The notes: generated by a model from the sequence alone, not told the origin. Counted from the first letter of the stretch, positions 42,700 to 51,306 are shown. The stretch is DNA of 64,000 nt from Pseudonocardia hierapolitana (GCF_007994075.1 NZ_VIWU01000001.1:1178001-1242000), one strand, 5' to 3'. Program-made: numbers and translations.

Positions 42700-42777
42700 G
42701 CTGGTGCTACTATCCGGCACGCAATTCGAGCGGAGCTCCGCGCCCGTGTCAACCGCCACATCTCCCGGAGGAAGCCC

Positions 42778-43923
42778 GTGAAGATCGTTCTCGTCGGCGA
42801 CACCGTCCTCGCCCGGGAACCGGCGCAGCGCCGGCACGACTCCGCCTTCCCCCTGCTGCGCAGCGGGGACCTCACGATCGCGAACCTCGAAGCCCCGCTG
42901 GTCGACACCGACCGCCCGGCCGAGAAGGAGATGACGATCCGGGTGCCCACGGCGACCGCGTGGGCGCTGCGCGATCTCGGCGTCGACGTCGTCTCGCTGG
43001 CCACGAACCACGCCCTCGACCACGGCGCGGAAGCTCTGCTCAGCACGATGCGAGCCCTCGACGACGCCGGCGTCCGGCACGCCGGGGGCGGCCGCACGCT
43101 CGCCGAGGCGGACGCCGGGGTCGTCGTCGACACGGCGACCGGAGGGCGCGTCGCCGTGCTCAGCTTCTGCGCCACCCTGCCGCCGGGCGCGGGCGCCACG
43201 CCGGCCCGCCCCGGCATCGCACCGCTGAGGGTCGACCAGAGCTTCGCACTGGACGGCACACTTCTGCAGGAACAGCCCGGCACGCCGCCGTTCGTGCGCA
43301 GCGCCGCCCACGAGGCGGACGTCGTGCGGGTCGAGGAACGCGTGCGCGCGGCCAGTGCCGAGGCCGATCGGGTCGTGGTGTGCCTGCACTGGGGCGTCCC
43401 GTTCGCCTACCTCCCGCCGAACCAGGGACCGCTGGCGCAGTACCAGCAGGACCTGGGCCGGCGACTCGTCGACGCGGGGGCGGACGTCGTGGCGGGGACC
43501 CACCCCCACTGCCTGCACCCCGTCGAGCGCTGGAACGACGGGCTCATCCTCTACTCGCTCGGCAACTTCCTGTTCCACACGGGCGAGGTGCGGCGGCCCG
43601 ACACCTACTTCGGCCTCCCCTACCGGGCCTCCCGCCTCTTCGAGGGAACGCCGTGGTTCGACAGCGCCGTCTTCGTGGTGGAGATGCCCGTGCAGGGCCC
43701 GCCGCGCCTGCGGATCACCCCGATCACCCTCGACGACCTCGGCGAACCCCACGTCGCCGACCCGGAGACCGCCGCAAGGATCAGGGCGCTCGTCGAGGGC
43801 TCCTCCCGCGAGCTCGACCCCTCGGTCGGCGTGGACCCGGACGGGGCCATCCACTTCGGACTGCGCAGCACGGTGAGCCGGTCGCCACGGCCGGCTGTTG
43901 ACGACCTGCCGACCGCACCTTAA
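42778..43923 (+). CDS. CapA-like metallophosphatase-fold protein
   Basis: The 381-residue protein matches PGA_cap (CapA/PgsA): KIVLVGDTVLAREP, LTIANLEAPLV, SLATNHALDHG, VVCLHWGVPFAYLP, AGTHPHCLHPVE and LYSLGNFLF follow in the family order and supply the usual Asp, Asn and His metal ligands. Poly-gamma-glutamate synthesis genes are absent and there is no N-terminal TM helix, so a catabolic hydrolase role on a glutamyl-like or phosphoester substrate is more plausible. GTG 42778 has a GGAGGA site. Confidence 0.85.
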   Translation: MKIVLVGDTVLAREPAQRRHDSAFPLLRSGDLTIANLEAPLVDTDRPAEKEMTIRVPTATAWALRDLGVDVVSLATNHALDHGAEALLSTMRALDDAGVRHAGGGRTLAEADAGVVVDTATGGRVAVLSFCATLPPGAGATPARPGIAPLRVDQSFALDGTLLQEQPGTPPFVRSAAHEADVVRVEERVRAASAEADRVVVCLHWGVPFAYLPPNQGPLAQYQQDLGRRLVDAGADVVAGTHPHCLHPVERWNDGLILYSLGNFLFHTGEVRRPDTYFGLPYRASRLFEGTPWFDSAVFVVEMPVQGPPRLRITPITLDDLGEPHVADPETAARIRALVEGSSRELDPSVGVDPDGAIHFGLRSTVSRSPRPAVDDLPTAP

Positions 43924-43945
43924 TGTTCCGTCAGTCGATACGCTC

Positions 43946-43962
43946 GTTCGTCACAGTGGAAC
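43946..43962. promoter_or_regulatory. GTTC-N9-GAAC dyad, site 3 (proposed IclR operator)
   Basis: GTTCGTCACAGTGGAAC lies 13 bases upstream of the alpha/beta hydrolase start, right before its ribosome site. Repressor binding here would block the hydrolase-reductase unit. Confidence 0.55.
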
Positions 43963-43975
43963 GAGGAGAGGTTCC

Positions 43976-44776
43976 GTGATCATGATCAGTGTCGAAGGTT
44001 CCACCCGCACGGTGCAGCGCGGCGACGAGACGTCGATCCACTACACCGTGAGCGGCCCCGAGAACGGGCCGACCTGGGTCTACGTACACGGCTGGGGATG
44101 TCGACGGACGGACTTCGCGCCGGTCGCCGCGTTCCTCCCCGCCGACCACCGGGTGATCACCATCGACCTCGCCGAGCACGGCGACTCCCGCTCGGCCCGC
44201 ACCGCCTGGACCATGGCGGAGTTCGCGCGGGATGTCGCCGCGGTGACCGACGCCGAGTCGGTGCAGCGGTGCACCGTCGTGGGGCACTCACTCGGAGGTG
44301 CGGTGGGCGTCGAGCTCGCGCGGCTGCGGCCGGACGTGGTCGCACAGGTGATCGGGATCGACTCGTTCCACTTCCTCGGCCTCTACCCGGCGGTCGAGGA
44401 CTCGGTGGCGCGCCGGATGGTCCGCTCGTTCGAGGACGACTTCCCGGCCGCCGTGCGCGGCCTGGTCGTCATGGGCTCGGTCCCGGGCACGGACCCGGAG
44501 TTCGGCGAGACGATCTTCCGGAAGATGTCGAGCATCCCGCCCGCGGTGGGCGCGGCCGCGCTCGACGGGTTGTTGCGCTGGGACATGGACGAGGCGCTGC
44601 GCGCCGTGCCGCAGCCGGTCACCACGCTCGCCGTGCGCGGCCTGCTCGACCCGGCGGCCGTGGACCGCTACGGCGACCGGATCGACTTCGTCGTCCACGA
44701 CCTGGGCAGCCACCACTTCCTCGTCGAGGCACCCGAGGAGACCGCCGGGCTCCTCCTGACAGCGAGGATCGACTAG
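43976..44776 (+). CDS. Alpha/beta hydrolase
   Basis: A 266-residue alpha/beta hydrolase. The oxyanion region is VYVHGWGCRRTDF, nucleophile elbow GHSLGG, acid in VRGLLDPAAV and histidine in LGSHHFLVEAPE. Cytosolic. GTG 43976 is chosen: GAGGAGAG lies six bases upstream; ATG 43982 is two codons later. It is followed at once by an old-yellow-enzyme gene. Confidence 0.9.
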   Translation: MIMISVEGSTRTVQRGDETSIHYTVSGPENGPTWVYVHGWGCRRTDFAPVAAFLPADHRVITIDLAEHGDSRSARTAWTMAEFARDVAAVTDAESVQRCTVVGHSLGGAVGVELARLRPDVVAQVIGIDSFHFLGLYPAVEDSVARRMVRSFEDDFPAAVRGLVVMGSVPGTDPEFGETIFRKMSSIPPAVGAAALDGLLRWDMDEALRAVPQPVTTLAVRGLLDPAAVDRYGDRIDFVVHDLGSHHFLVEAPEETAGLLLTARID

Positions 44777-45838
44777 GTGTCCACAGCTTGGGCCCCACTC
44801 CGGCTCAGGGACGTGTCGGTCCCCAACCGGGTGTGGCTCTCCCCGATGTGCCAGTACTCCGCCGACGACTCCGGGGCCCCGACCGACTGGCACCTCGCCC
44901 ACTATGGCGCCCGCGCAGCGGGGGGCGTCGGCATGGTGGTGGTCGAGTGCAGCGGCATCTCCCCCGACATGCGCACCACGACCCGCGATCTCGGGCTGTA
45001 CACCGAGGAGCAGGTGGCGGGCCACCGGCGGCTCGCCGAGGCCATCACCACCCTCGGCTCGGTGCCTGCGGTCCAGCTCGGGGCCGCCGGACGCAAGAGC
45101 TCGCACGGCGTGCCGTGGGACAACGGCGGGGCCCGGAACCCGGTGCCGCCCGCCGAGGGCGGGTGGCAGCCGCTGGCGCCGTCGGCCCTCCCGTTCGCCG
45201 GCCTGACCGTCCCGACCGAGATGACCACACGCGACGGGACCCGGATCCTCGAGGACGTCGTGCGGGCCGCCCGCAACGCGCACCGCGCCGGCTACCAGGT
45301 CCTCGAGCTGCACGGCGCGAACGGGTACCTGTTCCACGAGTTCCTCTCGCCCCTGGCCAACCACCGCAGCGACGAATGGGGTGGCGACCTGGAAGGGCGG
45401 ATGCGGTTCCCCCTGGAGATGGTGCGGGCCATCCGCATCGGGTGGCCGGAGGACAAGCCGCTGATCGTCCGGCTACCCGCAGAGGACCTGCTCGAGGGCG
45501 GGCTCACCACGGACGACATGGTCGCCGTCGCGGCCCGGATGGGCGCGACGGGCGTCGACGTCGTCGACCTCTCCTCCGGAGCGCTGGTCCCGGAGGCGCC
45601 GCGCCTCGCCGAGCCCCTGCACAACGCCCGGTACGGCCCCCGGTTCCGGGAGGCGGGGGTCCTCACCGCGGCCTCGGGGATGGTCTCCGAGCCGCACCAC
45701 CTCGACGAGGCGGTCCCGGACCTGGTGGACGCGGTGCTGGTCGGCCGGGCGATGCTGCGCGACCCCTACTGGGCGCTGCGCGCGAGGGGCTCCGACCCGC
45801 TCGAGTCCTGGCCGAGGCAGTACCACCGAGCCTTCTAG
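44777..45838 (+). CDS. Old yellow enzyme, YqjM-type NADPH:flavin oxidoreductase
   Basis: A 353-residue FMN TIM-barrel. LSPMCQYSADDSGAPTDWHLAHYG is the thermophilic-like OYE signature with the redox-tuning Cys, followed by LHGANGYLFHEFLSPLANHRSDEWGG (substrate His/Asn pair and FMN site) and VGRAMLRDPYW. It reduces activated C=C or nitro groups. GTG 44777 follows the hydrolase stop with no gap, so both belong to one unit. Confidence 0.92.
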   Translation: MSTAWAPLRLRDVSVPNRVWLSPMCQYSADDSGAPTDWHLAHYGARAAGGVGMVVVECSGISPDMRTTTRDLGLYTEEQVAGHRRLAEAITTLGSVPAVQLGAAGRKSSHGVPWDNGGARNPVPPAEGGWQPLAPSALPFAGLTVPTEMTTRDGTRILEDVVRAARNAHRAGYQVLELHGANGYLFHEFLSPLANHRSDEWGGDLEGRMRFPLEMVRAIRIGWPEDKPLIVRLPAEDLLEGGLTTDDMVAVAARMGATGVDVVDLSSGALVPEAPRLAEPLHNARYGPRFREAGVLTAASGMVSEPHHLDEAVPDLVDAVLVGRAMLRDPYWALRARGSDPLESWPRQYHRAF

Positions 45839-45851
45839 CGCTCCGCCCTGC

Positions 45852-46634
45852 TCAGACGGAGGAGATCAGCCCGCTGATCTCCTCCGCGGCGGCGACGGTC
45901 AGGCGTGCCAACGCCTCCTCCTCCGACGGCACGAAGCGCATCTCCGGGATCGACAACGTCAGCGCGGCGATCGGGCGGCCCGTTGCGTTGGTGATCGCCG
46001 CCCCGAGGGAGACGACGTGCGGGCGGAACCACGCGGACCCGTTGAGTGAATAGCCCCGCTCGGCGGTCCGGGCGATCTCGTCCCGGAGCTCGTCGGCACT
46101 CGGCACCGGCTCGGCGAAGTCCTCGACCGGGTGCTTCAACACCTCGCCTGCCTCAGCGGGGTCCAGGCGGGCCAGGATCGCGACCCCTGCCGATGTGGCC
46201 CGCAGGGGCAGTCGCGTCCCGACCTCGATGAACACGCGAACTGCCTGACTGCTGTCCTCCCTGGCGATGATGATGACGTCGTCCCCGTCGCGCAGCGAGA
46301 AGTGGACCGTCTCGTCGGTCTCGGCCGCAAGCCGCTTGATCACGGGTCGGGCGAGATCACGCAGGTCCTGCTCGCCGGTCCCCCGCAGCCCGATGACGAG
46401 GGCCTTCATCGTCACGCCCCAGCGCGTGCGGTCGACGTCGACGACCCGAAGCCAGCCCGCCTGCTGCAGCGTGACCAGGCATCGCTGCACCGAGCTCTTC
46501 GGCATGGCGGTCACGCGCGCGAGCTCGGACACGCCGATGGGCTGACGGGCGGCGACCTCCTCGAGGACGCGGAGCGTGCTCAACACGCTGTTCATCGACC
46601 GAACCTTGCTGGCCGGTTTCTCCACCGCCGTCAC
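45852..46634 (-). CDS. IclR-family transcriptional regulator
   Basis: A 260-residue protein: IclR helix-turn-helix at about 15-75 (VLSTLRVLEEVAARQPIGVSELARVTAMPKSSVQRCL) and the GAF-like effector domain (RVFIEVGTRLPLRATSAGVAILA, ending in RPIAALTLSIPEMRF). IclR regulators of catabolic clusters sense aromatic or organic acids. GTG 46634 is tentative; GTG 46625 is possible. The last ten codons form a terminator hairpin. I propose it binds the GTTC-N9-GAAC dyads of this block. Confidence 0.9.
   Translation of the reverse strand: MTAVEKPASKVRSMNSVLSTLRVLEEVAARQPIGVSELARVTAMPKSSVQRCLVTLQQAGWLRVVDVDRTRWGVTMKALVIGLRGTGEQDLRDLARPVIKRLAAETDETVHFSLRDGDDVIIIAREDSSQAVRVFIEVGTRLPLRATSAGVAILARLDPAEAGEVLKHPVEDFAEPVPSADELRDEIARTAERGYSLNGSAWFRPHVVSLGAAITNATGRPIAALTLSIPEMRFVPSEEEALARLTVAAAEEISGLISSV
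45857..45886. terminator. Hairpin terminator embedded in the iclR coding end
   Basis: CGGAGGAGATCAG (45857-45869) and CTGATCTCCTCCG (45874-45886) are exact inverses with a CCCG loop. The stem lies inside the last codons of the IclR gene (EEISGLISSV) and 19 bases beyond the OYE stop, so one element may end both convergent transcripts. Confidence 0.75.
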
Positions 46635-46762
46635 ATTCCGCGCTTTCGTGCTCGCCGATCGAATCCGGACCGTACCACCATACGCGCAGCCGTCTCCCAT
46701 CCCGGCACACGCTCGTGCGTCCGGCTCCCCGTGACCGGGGTTCCGCCGCCCGAGCAGGATCG

Positions 46763-47092
46763 TCAGGCCCCCCGCCAGCGGTTGCGGCCGTCCGACGCCG
46801 GCGCGCACACCATCGCCTTGCCGGTCTTCGACACCCCGGTGCCCGGCGGGTCGCAGAACGAGCCCGGATTCACCGTCCCCGCCGACGATCCCCCGCGGGA
46901 GTCCTCGTCGTCGTCGCTCTCGGCGGCCGGCTCCGGGTCCGGCTCGTCCTGGGGCTCAGGCTCTGGTGCGGACGCCTGCCGCGGCACAGCAGCGCGAGGC
47001 GTCGGCGCGGGGGTCGTGGGCGCGCGGCCGCGCGCGTGCGGATGCGGATCCCTCCGGCCTTCGCCCGGACCCAGCGGCGTGCTCGCCCTCAC
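46763..47092 (-). CDS. Small protein with conserved C-terminal cysteine motif
   Basis: A 109-codon frame from GTG 47092, eight bases after the LLM stop. The first 75 residues are Pro/Glu/Asp-rich and disordered. The end, GSFCDPPGTGVSKTGKAMVC followed by APASDGRNRWR, is a compact two-cysteine motif that I recognise as the tail of many actinobacterial proteins of unknown role. No signal peptide is seen from this start. Confidence 0.5.
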   Translation of the reverse strand: MRASTPLGPGEGRRDPHPHARGRAPTTPAPTPRAAVPRQASAPEPEPQDEPDPEPAAESDDDEDSRGGSSAGTVNPGSFCDPPGTGVSKTGKAMVCAPASDGRNRWRGA

Positions 47093-47099
47093 CCCCGGG

Positions 47100-48089
47100 T
47101 CAGCCGCTCGCGGCGTCCAGGAACCTCTCGAGCTCGGCGCGGATGTCGGGGCCGCAGGGCTGGTAGACGATCTCGGTGACGCCCCGGGCGGCGGCCTCGT
47201 CCAGGCGGCGCCGGATCTGGTCACGCGTGCCGCTCATGGTGACGTCCTGCAGTGTCGCGTGACCGCCTGCGTCCCACGCCGCCTGATCGGCCTCGCTGAG
47301 CTCCACGCAGTGTCCGGAGTGCACCGCGAGGTGCCGCTGCTCCCCCGCGGTCCGCTCCACCACGTCCATCCACTCATCGCCGCCGGGGAGCGCCCGCACG
47401 GCGGTGGGGCCACCGAACTCGTAGGCGCCGTGGTAGGCGAGGGCCCATCCGGGACCCGCGGCGAGCCGCGCGTGGTCGGAGTCGGTGGCCTCGCCCTCGT
47501 CGAGCACGGTGCCCCACACGAGGTAGGGCACCCAGGAGTACTCGCTCGCGAAGGAGGGGAGCTGGAGGGTCACGTAGAGGCCGTCCCCGAGGCGCTTGGC
47601 CACCTCGTGTCCCTTCGGCCCCAGTGCTCCGATCAGGATGGGGACCTCGACCGGTCGGGCGGGGGCGTGCCCGTCGGGGTGCAGCATCCGCATGCGGGCG
47701 CCCTCCCACTCGACGACCTCGCCCTGCAGGAGCCCGCGGTAGGCGCGGATGTAGGACTCCATGTACGCCCAGGTGATCGCGCCGTAGCCCATGGCGCGGC
47801 GGCCCGTGAACCCGGTGCCGAAGGAGATGGCGACCCGGCCGGGCGCCAGCGCGGCGAGAGTGGCGGTGGCGGCGGCGTTGACCATCGGGTGGCGCAGGCT
47901 CGGGACCAGCACCCCCGGCCCGAGCCCGATCCGCTCGGTCCGCTCGGCGGCCAGCGCGAGCGTCATCCACACGTCGGGGCTCTGCTGGGGCGTGTCGTAG
48001 ACCCACGCACGCGCGTACCCGAGCTGCTCGGCCAGCGCGATGTTGTCCGGGGAGTCCAGGGCTGTCGGGAACGCGCAGGACACCTCCAC
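47100..48089 (-). CDS. LLM-class flavin/F420-dependent oxidoreductase
   Basis: A 329-residue luciferase-like TIM-barrel: ALAEQLGYARAWVYDTPQQSPDVWMTLALAAERTERIGLG is the family's opening, ISFGTGFTGRRAMG and VPILIGALGPKGHEVAKRLGDG follow. The nearest branch includes F420-dependent dehydrogenases and reductases. GTG 48089 is preferred because GGAGG lies five bases before it; GTG 48122 overlaps the SMP-30 stop. Same unit as SMP-30 and the MFS gene. Confidence 0.88.
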   Translation of the reverse strand: MEVSCAFPTALDSPDNIALAEQLGYARAWVYDTPQQSPDVWMTLALAAERTERIGLGPGVLVPSLRHPMVNAAATATLAALAPGRVAISFGTGFTGRRAMGYGAITWAYMESYIRAYRGLLQGEVVEWEGARMRMLHPDGHAPARPVEVPILIGALGPKGHEVAKRLGDGLYVTLQLPSFASEYSWVPYLVWGTVLDEGEATDSDHARLAAGPGWALAYHGAYEFGGPTAVRALPGGDEWMDVVERTAGEQRHLAVHSGHCVELSEADQAAWDAGGHATLQDVTMSGTRDQIRRRLDEAAARGVTEIVYQPCGPDIRAELERFLDAASG

Positions 48090-48118
48090 GGGGCCCTCCA
48101 TTTCGCTCGTCGGACGGG

Positions 48119-49030
48119 TCACGGCAGACCCGCGTGCGGGACGTCGACGTCGACGGCCAGCAGCTGGGCCTCACGGACCGGCCTTCGTTCGTGCTCGGGG
48201 AAGGAGGGAGCGGCGCACAGGTAGAGGGTGCGGCCGTCGTCGCCGCCGAGCATGCAGGCGAACACCCCGGTCCCGGCCGGGATCTCCTCCTGGATCTCGC
48301 CACCCTCCCGGACCCGGAGGACGCGGTTGTGGAGTGCGTCGGCCACCCAGATCGACCCCTCGGTGTCCGCGCAGATGCCGTCGGGGGCCACCTCGAGCTG
48401 TGCGACGGCCTCGCCGACGTCCTCGGTCTGCGGCGTCTCGCCGAACTGCGCCCACACGCGCCGGCCACTCAGCTCGCCGTCGTCGCCGATGTCGAACGCG
48501 GTGAGCCTGCCGGCGAACGTCTCCGCGACGACCAGCACCCGGCCGGGCAGGATCACCATGCCGTTGGGGAAGCCGAGGTCCTCGGCCACGGTGGTGACGG
48601 TGCCGTCGAGGTCGACCCGGGTGAGCGTCGTGTAGCGCAAGGGGGCCCCGCCCATGAGGTCGAAGCCGAAGTTGCCCACGTACGCGCGTCCGCGGTCGTC
48701 CACGAGCATGTCGTTCAGGACCCCGGCGACCGCGCCGGACAAGTCGGCGTGCTCCTCCAGCCGCCCAGACCCGTCCCGGACGAGGACGCGGTGGTCGCGC
48801 ATCGACACGATCAGCGCCCGCCCGTCGGGGAGGAACCCGAGCCCGGACGGCTGGCCGGGCACCTCCGCCACGACCTCGCTGCCGCCCCGGCCGTCGGTGG
48901 CCACCACCTGGTTCGTGTAGAAGTCCGACAGCCACAGCCGACCGTCGTGCCATCGCGGGCACTCGAGGTAGGAGTACCCCTCGAGCACGACCCGCGGCTG
49001 CCGCGTCGACACCTGTCCTTGCGTCGTCAT
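48119..49030 (-). CDS. SMP-30/gluconolactonase-family lactonase
   Basis: A 303-residue six-bladed propeller with the SMP-30 metal ligands: Glu in YLECPRWHDGRLWLSD, Asn in VLNDMLVDDRG and FPNGM, and Asp in VAPDGICADTEGSIW. The family hydrolyses sugar lactones and related esters. It is the middle gene between an MFS carrier and an LLM oxidoreductase; it may open a lactone made by the latter. Confidence 0.9.
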   Translation of the reverse strand: MTTQGQVSTRQPRVVLEGYSYLECPRWHDGRLWLSDFYTNQVVATDGRGGSEVVAEVPGQPSGLGFLPDGRALIVSMRDHRVLVRDGSGRLEEHADLSGAVAGVLNDMLVDDRGRAYVGNFGFDLMGGAPLRYTTLTRVDLDGTVTTVAEDLGFPNGMVILPGRVLVVAETFAGRLTAFDIGDDGELSGRRVWAQFGETPQTEDVGEAVAQLEVAPDGICADTEGSIWVADALHNRVLRVREGGEIQEEIPAGTGVFACMLGGDDGRTLYLCAAPSFPEHERRPVREAQLLAVDVDVPHAGLP

Positions 49031-49087
49031 CGATGACCTCGTCTCCCCGTACGTCGTTGTCGGTGGTGCGAAAGGCGGGATCGAGGG

Positions 49088-50440
49088 TCAGGACGACTGG
49101 GCGGGCGCCTGCAGGCGCGTGCCCACCGGTTTCGCTCCCGTCCTCTCCCGTTCCCCGTCGCGGCGGATGATCAACCCCAGCAGCGGCACCAGCGCGAGGC
49201 CGATCAGGGACGCGACGGCGATCGTGTAGTACGGCGCCATCAGGCTGCCGGTGGCGTCCTCGATGAGGCCGTAGGCGAAGGGGCCGACGAACCCACCGAT
49301 GATCCCGATCATGTTGATGAAGGCGAGGCCGGCCGCCGCCATGAGACCCGACATCCGCGACATGGCCACAACCCAGAACAACGGCAGGGTGCCCAGGGCG
49401 AAGAAGTTGGCGACGTAGATCAGGCTCACGCTCAACCCCACGCTCGTAGAGAGGATGAAGGTCACCAGGATCAGCAGGCCGGCGCCTGCGCACACGCCGA
49501 TGAGGGTGATCTCGCGGCCGATGCGCCGTTGGAGCCACGGGAAGAGCAGCACTCCCGCCAGCCCGGCGATCCCGCCGCCACCGGCGACGACGCCGATGAG
49601 GAAGGGACTCTGGATCCCGAGCGACTGCACCAGTGCCGGGAAGTTGAAGCCGATGCCCGAGCTGATCGCCTGGTTGATGAAGTAGATCGCGGCCAGGACG
49701 ATCACGACCGGGCGCCCGAACGCGAATCGGAGGTTCCCGCGCAGGTGCGTCCGCGTCGGGGCCTCCGGTCCCACCGCCCGCTCCGTGAGAGCGGCGGCCT
49801 CCTCCTGCGTGAGCCACGTGGCCTCGGCGGGGCGTCCGGGCAGGAGGAACCAGACGAGCACCCCGACGAGGATCGTGACGAGCCCCTCGACGAGGAACAT
49901 CCACTGCCACCCGTGCAGGCCGCCGACGCCGTCCAGCTCCATCAGCGCCCCGCCCATGGGGGAGCCGATGAAGATCGCGATGCACGGTGCGGTGTAGATC
50001 AGGCCGACCACCGTGCCGCGGTGCTTCTGCGAGAACCACAGCGTGACCATGTACATCATGGCCGGGAACAGGCCCGCCTCTGCGGCGCCGAGGAGCAGGC
50101 GCAGGACGTAGAACGACAGCTCGTCCTGCACGAACATCATCGCGGCGGAGACCGCACCCCACGTCACGGCGATCCGGGTGATCCACAGCCGTGCGCCGAT
50201 CCGGTAGAGGACGAGGTTGCTCGGCACCTCGAGCAGGGCGTAGCTCACGAAGAACAGGCCTGCACCCAGTCCGTACGCGGCCGCGCTGAGCCCGATGTCG
50301 GCCTCGAGGGCCGTCTTCGCGAGGGCGACGTTGGTCCGGTCGACGTAGGACATGAAGTACGTGACGCCGAGTACCGGCAGCAGCCGCGCCATGGCCTTCT
50401 TCGTCGCGAGTTCGTGCAGCAGGTCTGTCGCGCTCGTCAT
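49088..50440 (-). CDS. MFS transporter, anion:cation symporter type
   Basis: A 450-residue protein with twelve TM helices and the ACS-family signature: MSYVDRTNVALAKTALEADIGLS, LLEVPSNLVLYRIGARLWI and GAAEAGLFPAMMYMVTLWF. Relatives carry phthalate, tartrate, glucarate or 4-hydroxyphenylacetate. ATG 50440 matches the family start. It leads the MFS-SMP30-LLM unit from a divergent region with two perfect dyads next to a TetR gene. Confidence 0.9.
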   Translation of the reverse strand: MTSATDLLHELATKKAMARLLPVLGVTYFMSYVDRTNVALAKTALEADIGLSAAAYGLGAGLFFVSYALLEVPSNLVLYRIGARLWITRIAVTWGAVSAAMMFVQDELSFYVLRLLLGAAEAGLFPAMMYMVTLWFSQKHRGTVVGLIYTAPCIAIFIGSPMGGALMELDGVGGLHGWQWMFLVEGLVTILVGVLVWFLLPGRPAEATWLTQEEAAALTERAVGPEAPTRTHLRGNLRFAFGRPVVIVLAAIYFINQAISSGIGFNFPALVQSLGIQSPFLIGVVAGGGGIAGLAGVLLFPWLQRRIGREITLIGVCAGAGLLILVTFILSTSVGLSVSLIYVANFFALGTLPLFWVVAMSRMSGLMAAAGLAFINMIGIIGGFVGPFAYGLIEDATGSLMAPYYTIAVASLIGLALVPLLGLIIRRDGERERTGAKPVGTRLQAPAQSS

Positions 50441-50505
50441 CCGTGGCTCCGGCTTCGACGTCGATGTGGATCCGGGGGCGCATCGCCAGGCGTCCGCTGG
50501 GGCGG

Positions 50506-50521
50506 CGTAACCGCAGTTACG
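50506..50521. promoter_or_regulatory. Perfect dyad CGTAAC-N4-GTTACG
   Basis: A 16-base perfect inverted repeat, 66 bases upstream of the MFS start. It is the first of two dyads of the same 6-4-6 geometry in this gap. Confidence 0.6.
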
Positions 50522-50534
50522 GCCTCTCACCAGC

Positions 50535-50550
50535 GATACTACCCAGTATC
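50535..50550. promoter_or_regulatory. Perfect dyad GATACT-N4-AGTATC
   Basis: A second 16-base perfect inverted repeat, centred 29 bases from the first and 87 bases upstream of the TetR start. Its AT content suggests overlap with a promoter. Confidence 0.6.
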
Positions 50551-50636
50551 ACGGTAGGCTGGGGCGTCACGGAGTGTCAACTACCGCCGCCGGGGCGTGC
50601 GAGGATGCCCCCGGTGCGGGCAGCGAGGAGGAGCCG

Positions 50637-51257
50637 GTGAGCACGAGCCCCGAGGTCGAGGCCGGCGCACGGAGCAGGATCCTCGACGCCGCGGCGGAGT
50701 CGTTCATGCGCAGTGGGTTCGCCGCCACCACGATCGACGACATCGCCCACGAGGTGGGGGCCACGAAAGGCCTGGTCTACTACCACTTCCGGTCGAAGTT
50801 CGACATCTTCCTCGCCGTGTACGGCGAGGGCATGCGTCGCGTCCGGGAACGGGTCGAGCCGCACGTCGAGGGCCCCGGCGCCGGTCGTGATCGGCTCGTC
50901 GCCATGTCGATCGCCCACCTGCTCAACCTGATGGAGGACGTCGCGTACCACCACGTCGTCCACCAGGCGGTGCGCGGCGAGGCGTCGCCCGCGCTCAAGG
51001 CGCGCCAGCGCGACGCGCTGCTGGACCTGAACCGGCTCCGCAAGGACTACGAGCAGATGTTCCACGGCGTCGTGACCGCCGGGATCGAGGACGGCTCCCT
51101 GCGCAGGGTGGACGCCGCCCTCGCCACGAGGACGCTGCTGAGCAACCTCAACGCCGTCGACATGTGGTACCGCCGGATCGAGGGCCAGACCGGCGACGAG
51201 CTGCGCGACCTGGCCGGGCGGATCGTCGACCTGCTCATCGGCGGCCTCTCCCGCTGA
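50637..51257 (+). CDS. TetR-family regulator
   Basis: A 206-residue protein with a TetR DNA-binding domain (RSRILDAAAESFMRSGFAATTIDDIAHEVGATKGLVYYHFRSK) and a TetR_C domain of the KstR2-like type (HVVHQAVRGEASPALKARQRDAL). GTG 50637 is chosen because AGGAGG ends five bases before it; a longer start at 50574 adds a low-complexity leader that overlaps nothing known. Divergent from the MFS unit, which it likely represses. Confidence 0.9.
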   Translation: MSTSPEVEAGARSRILDAAAESFMRSGFAATTIDDIAHEVGATKGLVYYHFRSKFDIFLAVYGEGMRRVRERVEPHVEGPGAGRDRLVAMSIAHLLNLMEDVAYHHVVHQAVRGEASPALKARQRDALLDLNRLRKDYEQMFHGVVTAGIEDGSLRRVDAALATRTLLSNLNAVDMWYRRIEGQTGDELRDLAGRIVDLLIGGLSR

Positions 51258-51306
51258 GCGCAGGCCCGGCTGACCGCGCCCGATCGGTTCGGTCGAGCCG
51301 CCGGGC

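Noticed and set aside
51258..51306. Possible terminator between the convergent TetR and XRE genes
   Set aside because: The GGCCCGGCT and AGCCGCCGGGCT segments pair only with mismatches and a long loop.
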